Shown here piece by piece: positions 29,557-38,012 of a DNA stretch of 40,906 nucleotides; the first letter of the stretch is position 1; the number at the start of each line of letters is the position of its first letter. The DNA lies in the NCBI GenBank assembly GCA_027596075.1, contig JADGJC010000341.1, positions 1-40,906 on the forward strand, read 5' to 3'. Made by a program: the position numbers and the translations under genes. Under the pieces are notes generated by a model. The model saw nothing but the letters and a program-made list of their open reading frames with translations, did not search any database and was not told the DNA's origin. This DNA comes from Rhizophlyctis rosea. Its lineage: Eukaryota; Chytridiomycota; Chytridiomycetes; Rhizophlyctidales; Rhizophlyctidaceae.

Positions 29557-30846
29557 ATGTCCGCTGTAGCACTGCCCCAAGGGTTTCACTTTGCTCCCTT
29601 GCCCCTCAATTTGGTCACCGCCGGAAACCAGGAACAATGGGTTAGCAAGCCATCTGACAGCGGCGGCGGAGCCCCATATTACGCCGGACCCAGTACAACC
29701 ATTCAATTCACCATCGCCAGTGGAGACTCTGTGATGTGCACAAACACCTCGTATTTGCGATTTAAAGTGACTCCCATAGACGCCAACAACAACCCGGTCT
29801 TCGGATTCGACTGTACGCTCACAAAAACCGGACTGGCCGCCACCTTTGGTTGGATCACCATTCAAGTCGGAACCACCCTCGTTGAGAGCTTTGACTTGTA
29901 CGCCAACTCTCTTTTGCATTTGATTTACGAAAGTAGCTCTCAGACTAAGAAAGACGCACTCACCAACTTTGAAGGTTACAACAACACCACCGTTTTTGCC
30001 GGGAACAACGGCTTCTATTGTTACCATCCCATCCAATCCACCCTCTTCTCCGCCGACCAAGTGTTCCCTCTTGCGGCGTTGGACGACTCTATGGTCATCA
30101 CTTTGTACGTCAACACCCCGGAGAACTTCTTCACTTCATTCGGTACCACTAAACCCGTCGCCAAGTTCGCCTTGGAGGACGTCTCATTCAACTACCAACT
30201 CGTCGTCCCCAACCCCCCTTACACTATGGAAATGCGCAGCGGAATCTTGTCTAACAAGACACTCAAAGTTCCGTACAGCCGTTGCCGCCAGATGATCTCT
30301 TACGGTTCCGGTGGTACTGAGAACATCGTCAATAACCCAGTTGGCCCAGTTGAGTCACTCAACAGCATTTACTTGCCACTCAAGTCGCAATCTGACCTCA
30401 CCACTCAGAGTGTATCCACCGACAAGGCGATCATATCAAAGCCTTTCAGCTTGGCGAAATACAATTTTACGCTCGCCTCGCAGATGGTCCCACAAGGTCG
30501 CCGCTTTGGTTATGCATCACCCAGCGCCCCCTACGGAACAGATTTGGAGGCTGCTTGGCTGTCCATTGTTTTTCATGGTAGTGCCCATGACTACGACAAG
30601 GACACCAAGGTCAGCACCAAATTCTACACTGAAAACTTCCGACTTGGGGTGACGCTATCGGGTTCCATCAGCAACACCTTCGGTGCCGGTTACAACTTGG
30701 TGGGCGACTCTACTTGCCGTGTGCATATGACATTCAACAATCCTTTGCCGACGACCACCCGCATCGAGGCTACCGCATACATCGACTCTTACATTCTCAT
30801 TGGCGATGGTTTCGTGCAAGTGGTCCACCGTGACTTGCATTTGTAG
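29557..30846 (+). CDS. Candidate double-jelly-roll major capsid protein, intact
   Basis: A 429-residue, beta-strand-dominated protein, MSAVALPQGFHFAPLPLNL to DGFVQVVHRDLHL. It contains TTIQFTIASGDSVMCTNTSYLRFKV, GWITIQVGTTLVESFDLY, a central junction (MEMRSGILSNKTLKVPYSRC) and a second beta domain (TRIEATAYIDSYILIGDG). Length, lack of charged repeats, two similar-sized beta halves and position beside penton and ATPase genes fit the double-jelly-roll capsid protein of Polinton-like and related viruses. The usual N-terminal signature of large NCLDV capsid proteins is absent. The frame is uninterrupted. A structure prediction would settle the fold; the call rests mainly on context. Confidence 0.68.
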   Translation: MSAVALPQGFHFAPLPLNLVTAGNQEQWVSKPSDSGGGAPYYAGPSTTIQFTIASGDSVMCTNTSYLRFKVTPIDANNNPVFGFDCTLTKTGLAATFGWITIQVGTTLVESFDLYANSLLHLIYESSSQTKKDALTNFEGYNNTTVFAGNNGFYCYHPIQSTLFSADQVFPLAALDDSMVITLYVNTPENFFTSFGTTKPVAKFALEDVSFNYQLVVPNPPYTMEMRSGILSNKTLKVPYSRCRQMISYGSGGTENIVNNPVGPVESLNSIYLPLKSQSDLTTQSVSTDKAIISKPFSLAKYNFTLASQMVPQGRRFGYASPSAPYGTDLEAAWLSIVFHGSAHDYDKDTKVSTKFYTENFRLGVTLSGSISNTFGAGYNLVGDSTCRVHMTFNNPLPTTTRIEATAYIDSYILIGDGFVQVVHRDLHL

Positions 30847-30869
30847 AAAATTTGAGATTCCAATCGTAA

Positions 30870-31055
30870 ATGGAAAACGTTCAAAATCAACTTCACTGCA
30901 TCCGACAGCTATTGGAAGCTGCCTTGGAGACCGCTGAAAATGCTATTTCGCTCGACGAAAACGAGGAGGACTTTTATCATACCGTTGAACACTTGGATGA
31001 CTTGGTATGGATTATCGGTGCATGCAACCAAAAGAGTAGAAACAAGGTGTTTTAA
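30870..31055 (+). CDS. Small acidic helical protein downstream of the capsid gene
   Basis: A 61-residue protein, MENVQNQLHCIRQLLEAALE ... IIGACNQKSRNKVF. It is almost entirely amphipathic helix and starts 23 bases after the capsid stop with the context CGTAAATGG. Neither the family nor the function is recognised. Tight spacing in the capsid gene row supports its being real. Confidence 0.6.
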   Translation: MENVQNQLHCIRQLLEAALETAENAISLDENEEDFYHTVEHLDDLVWIIGACNQKSRNKVF

Positions 31056-31102
31056 CTCAAGCTTAGACGCACGTTTTTGTAGAATGTTTGGTTTTTACTA
31101 AG

Positions 31103-31378
31103 ATGTCTACTTTCGATACTAGTGGTATGCAAGTGGCGATCAGGTTGGCACAGCGTCTGAGCTTCCTCGACCAGAAAGACGTTTGTACATTTGTGAATAT
31201 GATTCCTGCATTGGGGAGTCTGGACTCTGAGTTTGAGAACTTTTGGACCTGCGTGTTGCAAGACGAGACAACTTTTGAGCAGATGAGATGGACACCCCTT
31301 ATGTCCGGTTTGGACGGTCTTTGTAATTACATCCATCGCAACTTTCACACGACGCCACCGCCACCACCATATCGCTGA
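31103..31378 (+). CDS. Small hypothetical protein, 91 residues
   Basis: Starts at the ATG at 31103 (MSTFDTSGMQVAIRLAQRLS); the frame is also open for five codons upstream from a TTG. It is helical with aromatic residues (FENFWTCVLQDETTFEQMRW) and ends in a poly-Pro run (TTPPPPPYR), which could bind a WW/SH3-type or matrix partner. It faces the leftward gene ending at 31395. An AGACGCACGTTT block at 31065-31076, also seen at 3168-3179 before another gene, lies upstream. Confidence 0.58.
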   Translation: MSTFDTSGMQVAIRLAQRLSFLDQKDVCTFVNMIPALGSLDSEFENFWTCVLQDETTFEQMRWTPLMSGLDGLCNYIHRNFHTTPPPPPYR

Positions 31379-31394
31379 AAATTGAGACAACTGG

Positions 31395-32387
31395 TCATAA
31401 TTTCGCCTTGCCTTTGCCTTTGTTCCTCTTACCCTTCCCTTTGGGCGAAGCAACTGGAGTGGCTGCTTTGCTGTTGAGAGTCAAAGCCGGACTGGCACCT
31501 ATCATGGAAGGAGAGGTGCCCCAAAGACTGAGAATTTCCGATTGGGCAGTCATCATTGAAGCCGTGAATCCTGCAGACGTTGGAGAATCGACGATCGGCA
31601 CATTCTTGATTGTTTGCTGTTGGATGTAGGGCTGCCACAGGCTGGGTTTATCGAAGAGGCGTCTGTATGAAGTGTCGGCCCACGAGGGTTCGTATTTCTT
31701 GTCTGATGTGAGTTGCAACGGCTGCAAGATGAGATTCTGTGTTTGTATGGGGTCAGGCTGGTTCTTCTTTTTGCCGATTTGGAACATTGGTGTATCTGGC
31801 AGCCTCGCCCTTTGCTCAGGACTGAAGGAGGTGATCCCCAAGCTGCTCATCGATGTCGACAGGCTGTCAATGTCCATACTGACATCCGTCGGTCCACCCC
31901 AAGTCGAATGTCCTCGCACCGGAGGCTTGGGTCCACTCACTGATGGTTTGTGGATTGGGTTGCCGGTGGGGAATGTGAGCCCCACGTTTGGAGGTGGAGG
32001 CACATCGTTTCTCGGTTGCAGTATGTTGACTGGGGGGACTTTGTCTTTTGCGGGCATCGTCACTCCAGCCTTTCCTTCGGTGGCATTTACGGCATCGGCG
32101 TCTTCCTTTTTCAGATTATAGATCTCCTTTTGCTTGAAGAAATCGACGGCGATCTTTTCGTTCTTGTTGAGCACAGGGGCGGGTCCGAACGGAATCTTTT
32201 GTTAGGGTACTTGGGTGTTTTGGTTCATCGGGGGCACATTTTTGAGTAGATCATATTTACCCCATATTCCAAAGGTGGTGTCGTCGCCATCAGGCTTTCT
32301 GATGATCATACTGTGTTTCCAGCCGACGATGTTTGTGCCCATCGGCTCACTTTCGAGAGGTGTGTAGGCAGGTCTCCTTGCACTCAT
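31395..32387 (-). pseudogene. Pro/Ser-rich hypothetical protein, in-frame TAA
   Basis: Starts MSARRPAYTPLESEPMGTNI at 32387 with the context TTGTAAATG. A TAA at 32202-32204 separates PPMNQNTQVP from QKIPFGPAPVLNKNEKIAVD; the frame then runs on to KGKGKRNKGKGKAKL-stop at 31395. About 330 residues: a small globular N-terminus, a short Lys-rich helix, a long disordered Pro/Ser/Thr region and a Lys/Gly tail suited to binding nucleic acid. By position in the structural block it may be a minor virion protein. No family is recognised. Confidence 0.62.
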
Positions 32388-32431
32388 TTACAATAGAATG
32401 GCTAATCTTTTCCTCTGCAGTATACAAGTAA

Positions 32432-32695
32432 ATGTCCTTCTTCAATCGACTGACTCGGGCAATTCGAAACACCGCTCAGAGGGCTGGGAACTTTTTGGCA
32501 AAGATCCCAAAACACTTGATTACCGGACACAACATCCTGGCGAAGAAGATCCTCCCCGCCGCCAGACAGGCCAATAAGTTGATCCACAGCACATCTCAGC
32601 ACGTAAAAGAATCTGAGCTGTTTACCAAAGGAGCCAAGGATGCCGCCACCCGCATAACGGACTTTTCAGCTGCCGGACTTAGGAAGCTGAATTAA
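32432..32695 (+). CDS. Small basic amphipathic protein (minor virion type)
   Basis: An 87-residue protein, MSFFNRLTRAIRNTAQRAGN ... TRITDFSAAGLRKLN. It starts with GTAAATG and diverges from 32387 across only 44 bases. The amphipathic N-terminal helix and the GHNILAKKILPAARQANKL segment are reminiscent of small membrane-active or core proteins (pVI/pX-like) in adenovirus-Polinton lineages. That comparison is from general appearance and is unproven. Confidence 0.55.
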   Translation: MSFFNRLTRAIRNTAQRAGNFLAKIPKHLITGHNILAKKILPAARQANKLIHSTSQHVKESELFTKGAKDAATRITDFSAAGLRKLN

Positions 32696-32782
32696 GTGTT
32701 TAATGTTGTAGGGAAAGTCAAAAGGGACTTTAACCCACGCGTGGGTCCACAACAGGATGCCAGGGCACCCATGGCCGTTGCC

Positions 32783-32915
32783 TAGCTTTCCTAGCCTGAT
32801 TTTAGGGTCTTTTGGTTTACACAAGATATTCAAGACAAAAACGATTTCATTTTTTGTTTTGTTTTTACAAAATTCACAAAAGTACATAAAATGAGGCTAA
32901 ACAGGCTAGGATTTT
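32783..32915. terminator. CTAGCCT inverted-repeat element, copy 3, between convergent genes
   Basis: The left arm CTAGCTTTCCTAGCCTGATTTTAGGG spans 32783-32807 and the right arm TAAAATGAGGCTAAACAGGC (32887-32906) plus TAGGAT ends at 32912. Both arms carry the doubled CTAGCCT/TAGCCT motif. The core resembles copy 2 (ATTTCATTTTTTGTTTT). It lies between the stop of the 32432 gene and the stop of the leftward helicase at 32937, again tail-to-tail. Confidence 0.65.
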
Positions 32916-32936
32916 TTCGTCACAATATACAAGTCG

Positions 32937-34902
32937 CTACTCTAGATCCTCAAACGCTACATTCACGCCAAACTCCTCCTTGATTCGCAACTTCATCTGT
33001 TTATCCTGCGCCAATTCACCTTTCTGCTTGTACTCAACGGGAACCATCCAACACGGTCTGCTATAAACCGCTTCAATTTGTTTCCTGAGTGTATACTCGT
33101 CGTCAGTCTCCTCCACCTCGACCTTCACGTATTCCTGCTCCTTCACCGGTGTCTGCTTCCTATCTGCTCGTGCCTGTTGCGGATTTCGTACCGGTTGAGG
33201 CTGTTGAGACTTGCTGGGCCCGGCCTGATCTTCCACATCCTGCAGGTTCCAGTCACCCATTCCCTCTAAGCGCAAACAATCCCACACCCTGAGATTCCGA
33301 CCACCCGACCTCTTGGTGCACGTTTGCCGCTTAGCATTCTTGGGTGGGTATCTCTCGTCCAACATCTCCTCCAAACAACCCACCAACACCTTGTAAATGG
33401 CACGCTTCTTAGAGCTGCAAAAGTTCCTGAAATTTTCGTGTATATCCTTGGTCTCCACGTAGGACTTTGGATCATCCACCAAACACGTGTCTAGGAATTG
33501 GAGTGGGATGTCCTGGGAGTATCGATATGCCAAGACCGCATCCATGACGTTTTGTGGTTGCTGCTCTTTTGGGATTCCTTCCGTTTTGTAGAACTGAACG
33601 TGGTACTTTATGAGGAGGGGAAGGAAAGTATCGGCGCATTCCATCAGTTTTTCCTCCATCTCCTCATCCAACTGTTTTTCGTTGGGGTTGTTGGGGTTGG
33701 GGGTTTCGGTGAACTTTGCCGCGAACGAGATGAGAACGACTTTTCTCCAGAACCCCCCGGTGGTGTCAGTTACCGTCGGCAAGTTGTTGAGAGCTATGAA
33801 AGCACGGGCCGTAGCCGGAATTTCCTATTGGTTTCCGTGATGAGGTCTACCACTATTGGAATCCCCGCCAGCAAGCAATTTGAGAAACTGCGTGTGAAGT
33901 GTTTTAATAGTTTCAAGCTTCGTGAGGAAACACGACCTGGCTCCCAGCAATGCCATCAACGCCGGTGTCGAGCGCTGAACATCTGTGTTTGGGTTGGTAA
34001 AGTGTGCGGAAGGGGCGGTGCCGTTGTAATCGCCAAAGACTTTTTTCAAAAGCTTGATGAGTAGCGATTTGCCGTTTGAACCCTTTCCGATGAATGAGAA
34101 GACGAACTGATACTTGATTTTGGAATCAAGGGGGGAGGAGAGGACTTTGAGGAGGTGGTGTTGCAGGATGGGGTCGTCGAGCATAATGTCGGAAATGAAT
34201 TTTTCTACAATGGCTTTCTTTTCCGCTGGGTGTTCATCGTATGGGGTGAAGTTGAGTTTGGTGCTTTTCTTGCAATAGTCCTCAGGGCGCCCTTCCCTGA
34301 ACTCCCCCTTTTTCAAGTCATAAACAGCATTGGCGCGGTTGATAATGTGACCGACGGAATCGAACTTGTCGTCGGTGAGGCTGTTGCTGACGAGAGCAAA
34401 AAGAGATGAAAGGTGATTGGCTTTTGCTTGTCATCTTCATTGTGTGGCTGACATTTAGACACGTTGCCCCTTTCAAGAACCACGGGTCCTTTTCGGCGGT
34501 TGACATCTTGTTGCAAATGGTGGCGAGTTGATCGAATGATTCCGCAAAATGGTCTATGACTGGATCCATAATGACATCCCTGTGTTCCTCCCGCCATACA
34601 TTGCGATCCCTATCAAACAGCTGCCACACATCCTTCTTCCCCGTCGCCATCACGAATTTGCCGACGTAGGAGTAGAATACACGGGCGATAGTATGATCGG
34701 TGGTATCACCCTTGATCAAAAAGTCTTTACAGGATTGGTCAAACTCTTCCCTGCTGCTGACACTCTTGACCAACCTCAAGGTTCCAACGATTGTCATGAG
34801 AGAGCAGTCCCTGACCTTCCCGACCCCATTAGGTTGGACCCAGAAGTCATCAAGGATGAGGCTCTCAAACCTTACGACGCAGATGACGAGGCCGACTATC
34901 AT
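32937..34902 (-). pseudogene. D5-like SF3 replicative helicase, one frameshift and one TAG
   Basis: Replication helicase of large and Polinton-like DNA viruses. From the right: a D5_N-type region (FDQSCKDFLIKGD, VWREEHRDVIMDPVIDHFAE), then a frameshift near 34390-34410 into FALVSNSLTDDKFDSVGH and NRANAVYDLKKGEFREGRPE. The SF3 core follows: Walker A GKGSNGKSLLIKLL, Walker B region ARSCFLTKLET, motif C LLAGGDSNSGRPH. TAG at 33825-33827 interrupts before EIPATARAFIALNNLPTVTD, the arginine/asparagine sensor region. The C-terminal ~280 residues include a Gln/Pro-rich linker and a charged end. A possible alternative start is the ATG at 34797. It normally partners with a primase; the PrimPol is at 1513. 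Confidence 0.92.
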
Positions 34903-35187
34903 GACGGGACCGCATTCTTTGATTGAGCATCATTCACAAGACAACTCCGACGGTCATTCCTCGCCTGAGCATCATTCACGTGACATCTATGACGGTTACT
35001 TTTGCGGTGAGCATGCGTCCCGTACGTTGGTGCCAATCACGTAGGTCAGGGGTGTCGCATGATCGCATTGTTGGCACTTTGAGTGCGTTTTGAAAGAAAG
35101 ACCCAAACGCAAATATATATCAGAGATACACCTGCATGAATTGGGGGGTCCGACAACTGCAACCATACATCAAGAGCGCCTTGTATC
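34903..35187. promoter_or_regulatory. Divergent intergenic region with a 42-base tandem repeat and TATA box
   Basis: Between the leftward helicase and the rightward gene at 35188. Two imperfect 42-base copies start with TGAGCATCATTCAC (about 34925 and 34967), with a third partial GAGCAT at ~35010. CAAATATATATCAG near 35109-35122 is a plausible TATA box for the 35188 gene. No gene is seen. Confidence 0.5.
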
Positions 35188-35553
35188 ATGGACGGACACA
35201 TCTTGGAGTCAACCGTTGGCAAAAACGTTTCCGAGAAGACGGTGAAGCCATTCCATGTGGTACAACTACCAAGACATCTTTCCCATTTCCTCCAGGTGAT
35301 GGTGGACGTACTGTCCTTTCTTGAAGAGTATGAGCGTTTGGATATAACCAGGGATCGAGCACTATATGCTAAAAAAGACGATTGGCGGAAGCTTAAACGC
35401 GGTATTGGATTGCTTGGTGCGCATCAGGTATCCGCTTGTACGGATTTTTTTCTTACAGAGGGCAAAGGGCGCCTTGATCATCAAGAGGAGGATGTTGTGA
35501 GGGAGGTGTTGACCGAATTGCGTGTACGGCTGCTCGAGATTGATCATAAGTAG
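35188..35553 (+). CDS. Hypothetical 121-residue helical protein, intact
   Basis: Starts MDGHILESTVGKNVSEKTVK at 35188 after a TATA box. It contains HLSHFLQVMVDVLSFLEEYE, a basic KKDDWRKLKRG segment and a C-terminal helix EVLTELRVRLLEIDHK. The frame is uninterrupted. It is convergent with 35571, separated by 17 bases. No family is recognised. Confidence 0.62.
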   Translation: MDGHILESTVGKNVSEKTVKPFHVVQLPRHLSHFLQVMVDVLSFLEEYERLDITRDRALYAKKDDWRKLKRGIGLLGAHQVSACTDFFLTEGKGRLDHQEEDVVREVLTELRVRLLEIDHK

Positions 35554-35570
35554 ACTCGCTTTTTAACCAG

Positions 35571-36005
35571 TCAAACCCCACCCACAGTAATAGTCTCACC
35601 GCAGTGATCGCAATCAACGATGAACTCGTTGCTGCCGCCCACCCTGAGTTGATGATAGTCCAATACGGACGTATGCTTCAACCCCTTATGGTCAAAGGCC
35701 CACATTTTCTGATGTTCAGGATAGTACGGCGAGCATAGTTCCGTGTGCATCAATTCCTTCAGTTTGAGCAGGGGTTGTGTTAAGGTCGGAAAGAATCCGG
35801 CGATGAATAGTGTGGTAACGTAATCCGTGATCAGTTTCACCAAAAGGTCGTTCTTCCACATGTCGGCGTCTAGTGTGTCAAAGAAGTAGATGATTTTGGA
35901 GTTGCCGGTTTTGATGATGTCGGCGGAATGCTGTCCAAGTGGGCCGGCGAGATGTTCGACGGGGCACCCTTCGGTTTCCAGGACCCGCTTCATTTCGGCG
36001 ACCAT
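35571..36005 (-). CDS. Hypothetical protein with C-terminal HCGET motif
   Basis: From MVAEMKRVLETEGCPVEHLA (36005) to DCDHCGETITVGGV-stop at 35571, about 145 residues. The frame is open up to 36209, but the part right of about 36080 reads poorly and is antisense to a better rightward frame, so I use the internal Met. Segments such as KIIYFFDTLDADMWKNDLLV and HTELCSPYYPEHQKMWAFDHKG look like a folded domain. The ending CDHCG could be half a zinc site. Not recognised. Confidence 0.55.
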   Translation of the reverse strand: MVAEMKRVLETEGCPVEHLAGPLGQHSADIIKTGNSKIIYFFDTLDADMWKNDLLVKLITDYVTTLFIAGFFPTLTQPLLKLKELMHTELCSPYYPEHQKMWAFDHKGLKHTSVLDYHQLRVGGSNEFIVDCDHCGETITVGGV

Positions 36006-36046
36006 GCTCTTTTTCGTCACCTTGCGATGTTGATAGTAGCCCGAAG

Positions 36047-36566
36047 ATGGCAAGCCATCAACATAGACTAGACAAAGGTCTTGAAAATGTGCGAATAGCG
36101 TTGGACGGGGCGAATGTCGGTTCCGGCTCCAACGTGAGTAAGGCGGGGGAAGTTGACATTTTGATGGCTTCTTTTGGATGGAGCCTTGCAGCTGGCCAGC
36201 TAAGGTCAACCTTTCTGCCTTTATGACATGAGAACACTAATAGGTGAATGGTCGCTTGCGACTATATCACTTTGCGCGGATGGTGGCAAGTGCCCGTTTC
36301 CAAATGTCACAAAATCCGCTCCGAACATGATGCAAGAGATGTATTTTATTGCAAAAAGTAAATTCATTCGCCCGCCGGACGCGGTCAATCTTCTTCCGCT
36401 CAAAATGATGCTGGACTACAACTTGTCAGGCCTAGAACTGGCAAGAGTCATCCTGTGGAGGGTGATTAGTTTTGAGTTCATTACCTCCAACTTTTTGGCG
36501 TCTTGTGTCTGCGCAGGAGAGGGCATCCAGACCGCAATGATGGTGCTCAACAAGGGGATGAAATAA
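36047..36566 (+). pseudogene. Hypothetical protein, frameshifted near 36220
   Basis: Frame one reads MASHQHRLDKGLENVRIALD ... DILMASFGWSLAAGQ. It must change frame near 36220 to continue as DMRTLIGEWSLATISLCADG and end AMMVLNKGMK-stop at 36566. About 172 residues with natural-looking helices and strands. It is divergent from, and overlaps, the 5' side of the leftward gene at 35571-36005. No family is recognised. Confidence 0.45.
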
Positions 36567-36577
36567 GTGATACTGTA

Positions 36578-36784
36578 TTACCCCTGGACGAATTTACCCA
36601 CGATACAAGCGACAGTGATAATGATGGAGAGGACAAAAAGCATGGAGATGCGGGGTGCGACATTCATCACTCTGGCGCCGAAGATGACTGTGCTATAATC
36701 ATCTTCAATGGCCTGCAAATCGCGGTCGGGAAAGGAATCGGGTGAATGGTCAGAGGGTCCAATGAGGCCACTGCTTGCGTCCAT
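36578..36784 (-). CDS. Small tail-anchored membrane protein
   Basis: About 68 residues, MDASSGLIGPSDHSPDSFPD ... ISMLFVLSIIITVACIVGKF. A polar N-terminus is followed by one C-terminal transmembrane helix and a very short tail. This topology fits a small virion-membrane or host-membrane protein. The start is the Met at 36784 (eight more codons are open upstream to 36808). It faces the 36047-36566 gene. Confidence 0.6.
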   Translation of the reverse strand: MDASSGLIGPSDHSPDSFPDRDLQAIEDDYSTVIFGARVMNVAPRISMLFVLSIIITVACIVGKFVQG

Positions 36785-36925
36785 TTTGACATGAAACGTT
36801 GACCTCATGCCTCGTCTCGGAATCGCAATTCCTTTAAGTTACGAGGTCATCTTGTATTGACGTGCAAGCACCCCTCCAAAGTAATTTTCTCCGTGTTGAA
36901 CAACTCCTCTCCGCCCCCTGTGGAA

Positions 36926-37516
36926 ATGGAATCGCGCAGCCGACCCAGAGCCCCCAGTGCAGTCCAAGTCGTCAAAAACGTGTGGTTGAGCAATGCATAA
37001 GCCGCATCCAACCCCGAGTTTGTCATCAAGGAAGGTATCCGAGTGGTGGTGAATCGGACGGCCACATCCCTTCACGTCTTTGTGAATCGGAAGCCGCAGC
37101 TTCAACGCGATCCTTTAAGTGACCCCCAAAATGAAGCCAAACCGCGAGCAGAAGATCATGATGATGGAGAATAAAGGGAAATGGAGATAGAGTACCTCCG
37201 CATCCCCATTCACGACGTGCGCGGGTTGAGGGATCCAGAGAAGCTCCTGAAATATTTTCCTTGCATCACCGAGTTCATCTACCGTCATGCCGTCATTGAC
37301 GATCGACCCATCCTAGTCCATTGTCATCTTGGGCGACAGAGATCCGCGGCCGCCGTGTGCGGCTAGCTCATCGCATTTTACGGCATGCTTCCCATGAAGG
37401 TCATGACGTTCCTGATGGATAAGAAGGCGGACCTGTTTCACTGAGGCGAGTGGGCCAATTTTGCAGAGTCTATCAACGCGTGGTACCAATCTCTGAAAAA
37501 CGCATCACCCGATTAA
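36926..37516 (+). pseudogene. Dual-specificity (tyrosine) phosphatase, four in-frame stops
   Basis: One frame from MESRSRPRAPSAVQVVKNVW to INAWYQSLKNASPD-stop (37514-37516) covers a complete ~197-residue DSP fold. It contains the N-terminal AASNPEFVIKEGIRVVVN, the core MEIEYLRIPIHDVRGLRDPE and the catalytic P-loop VHCHLGRQRS, which matches HCx5RS. Stops interrupt at TAA 36998-37000 and TAG 37364-37366 (both where Tyr is usual), TAA 37172-37174 and TGA 37442-37444. Viral DSPs typically dephosphorylate host signalling proteins or nucleotides. This copy cannot make the enzyme. Its end overlaps the stop of the convergent gene at 37505 by 12 bases. Confidence 0.88.
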
Positions 37517-37891
37517 AGCTTGCAAGGATGGATCGGTGGTATTGCCCGTTTCCAAGACCATCCAAATCCCTCCAGACCACATCAGAATGACAAAGTCGCC
37601 AGGTTCCTTGAATGTGATGGTATGATTCTTCGTCCCCACCATCTGGGGGCATAGTACGACCATCTCAGCGGCTTCGTTGCCCTTGAAGACAAAAGTCAAC
37701 TTCTTTAGCTGCCCATCTTGGTATCCTTCCGCGAGTCGAACGGTCGCAGTCGCATCCGTGGTGAACAGCCGAGTGTGGAAGGTGTCCAATGACACGTCGC
37801 CCGCATTCAGGTTCTCCTGATTGCCGGACATGGGAAAGAAGGGGGCCATATTGCCCGACCGGCCTGCGATTCTGTAATAGGTACTTGACAT
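37505..37891 (-). CDS. Small beta-rich protein, intact (virion decoration type?)
   Basis: A 128-residue protein, MSSTYYRIAGRSGNMAPFFP ... NTTDPSLQALIG. It has several predicted strands (LKKLTFVFKGNEAAEMVVLC, HTITFKEPGDFVILMWSGG) and little helix. Short all-beta proteins with a Trp-rich GGIWMVLETG end are common as capsid or fibre decoration proteins, but I cannot name a family. The frame is uninterrupted. Overlaps the phosphatase tail. Confidence 0.65.
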   Translation of the reverse strand: MSSTYYRIAGRSGNMAPFFPMSGNQENLNAGDVSLDTFHTRLFTTDATATVRLAEGYQDGQLKKLTFVFKGNEAAEMVVLCPQMVGTKNHTITFKEPGDFVILMWSGGIWMVLETGNTTDPSLQALIG

Positions 37892-38012
37892 TCTTTTGTT
37901 ACTGTCTTTTGTTTCTCGTTTTTTCTGTTGAAGTCAGTCCCTGTTCTTGAGCCACCTTTTTTGTATTTTACTTGAGTTTGCATCATCAGTGCCTGAGAGA
38001 GCCCTTCTCGCC

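Noticed and set aside
29557..30846. Capsid protein of the classical large NCLDV type
   Set aside because: The usual N-terminal signature region of those proteins is absent and the protein is shorter; context and length fit the small Polinton-like type better.
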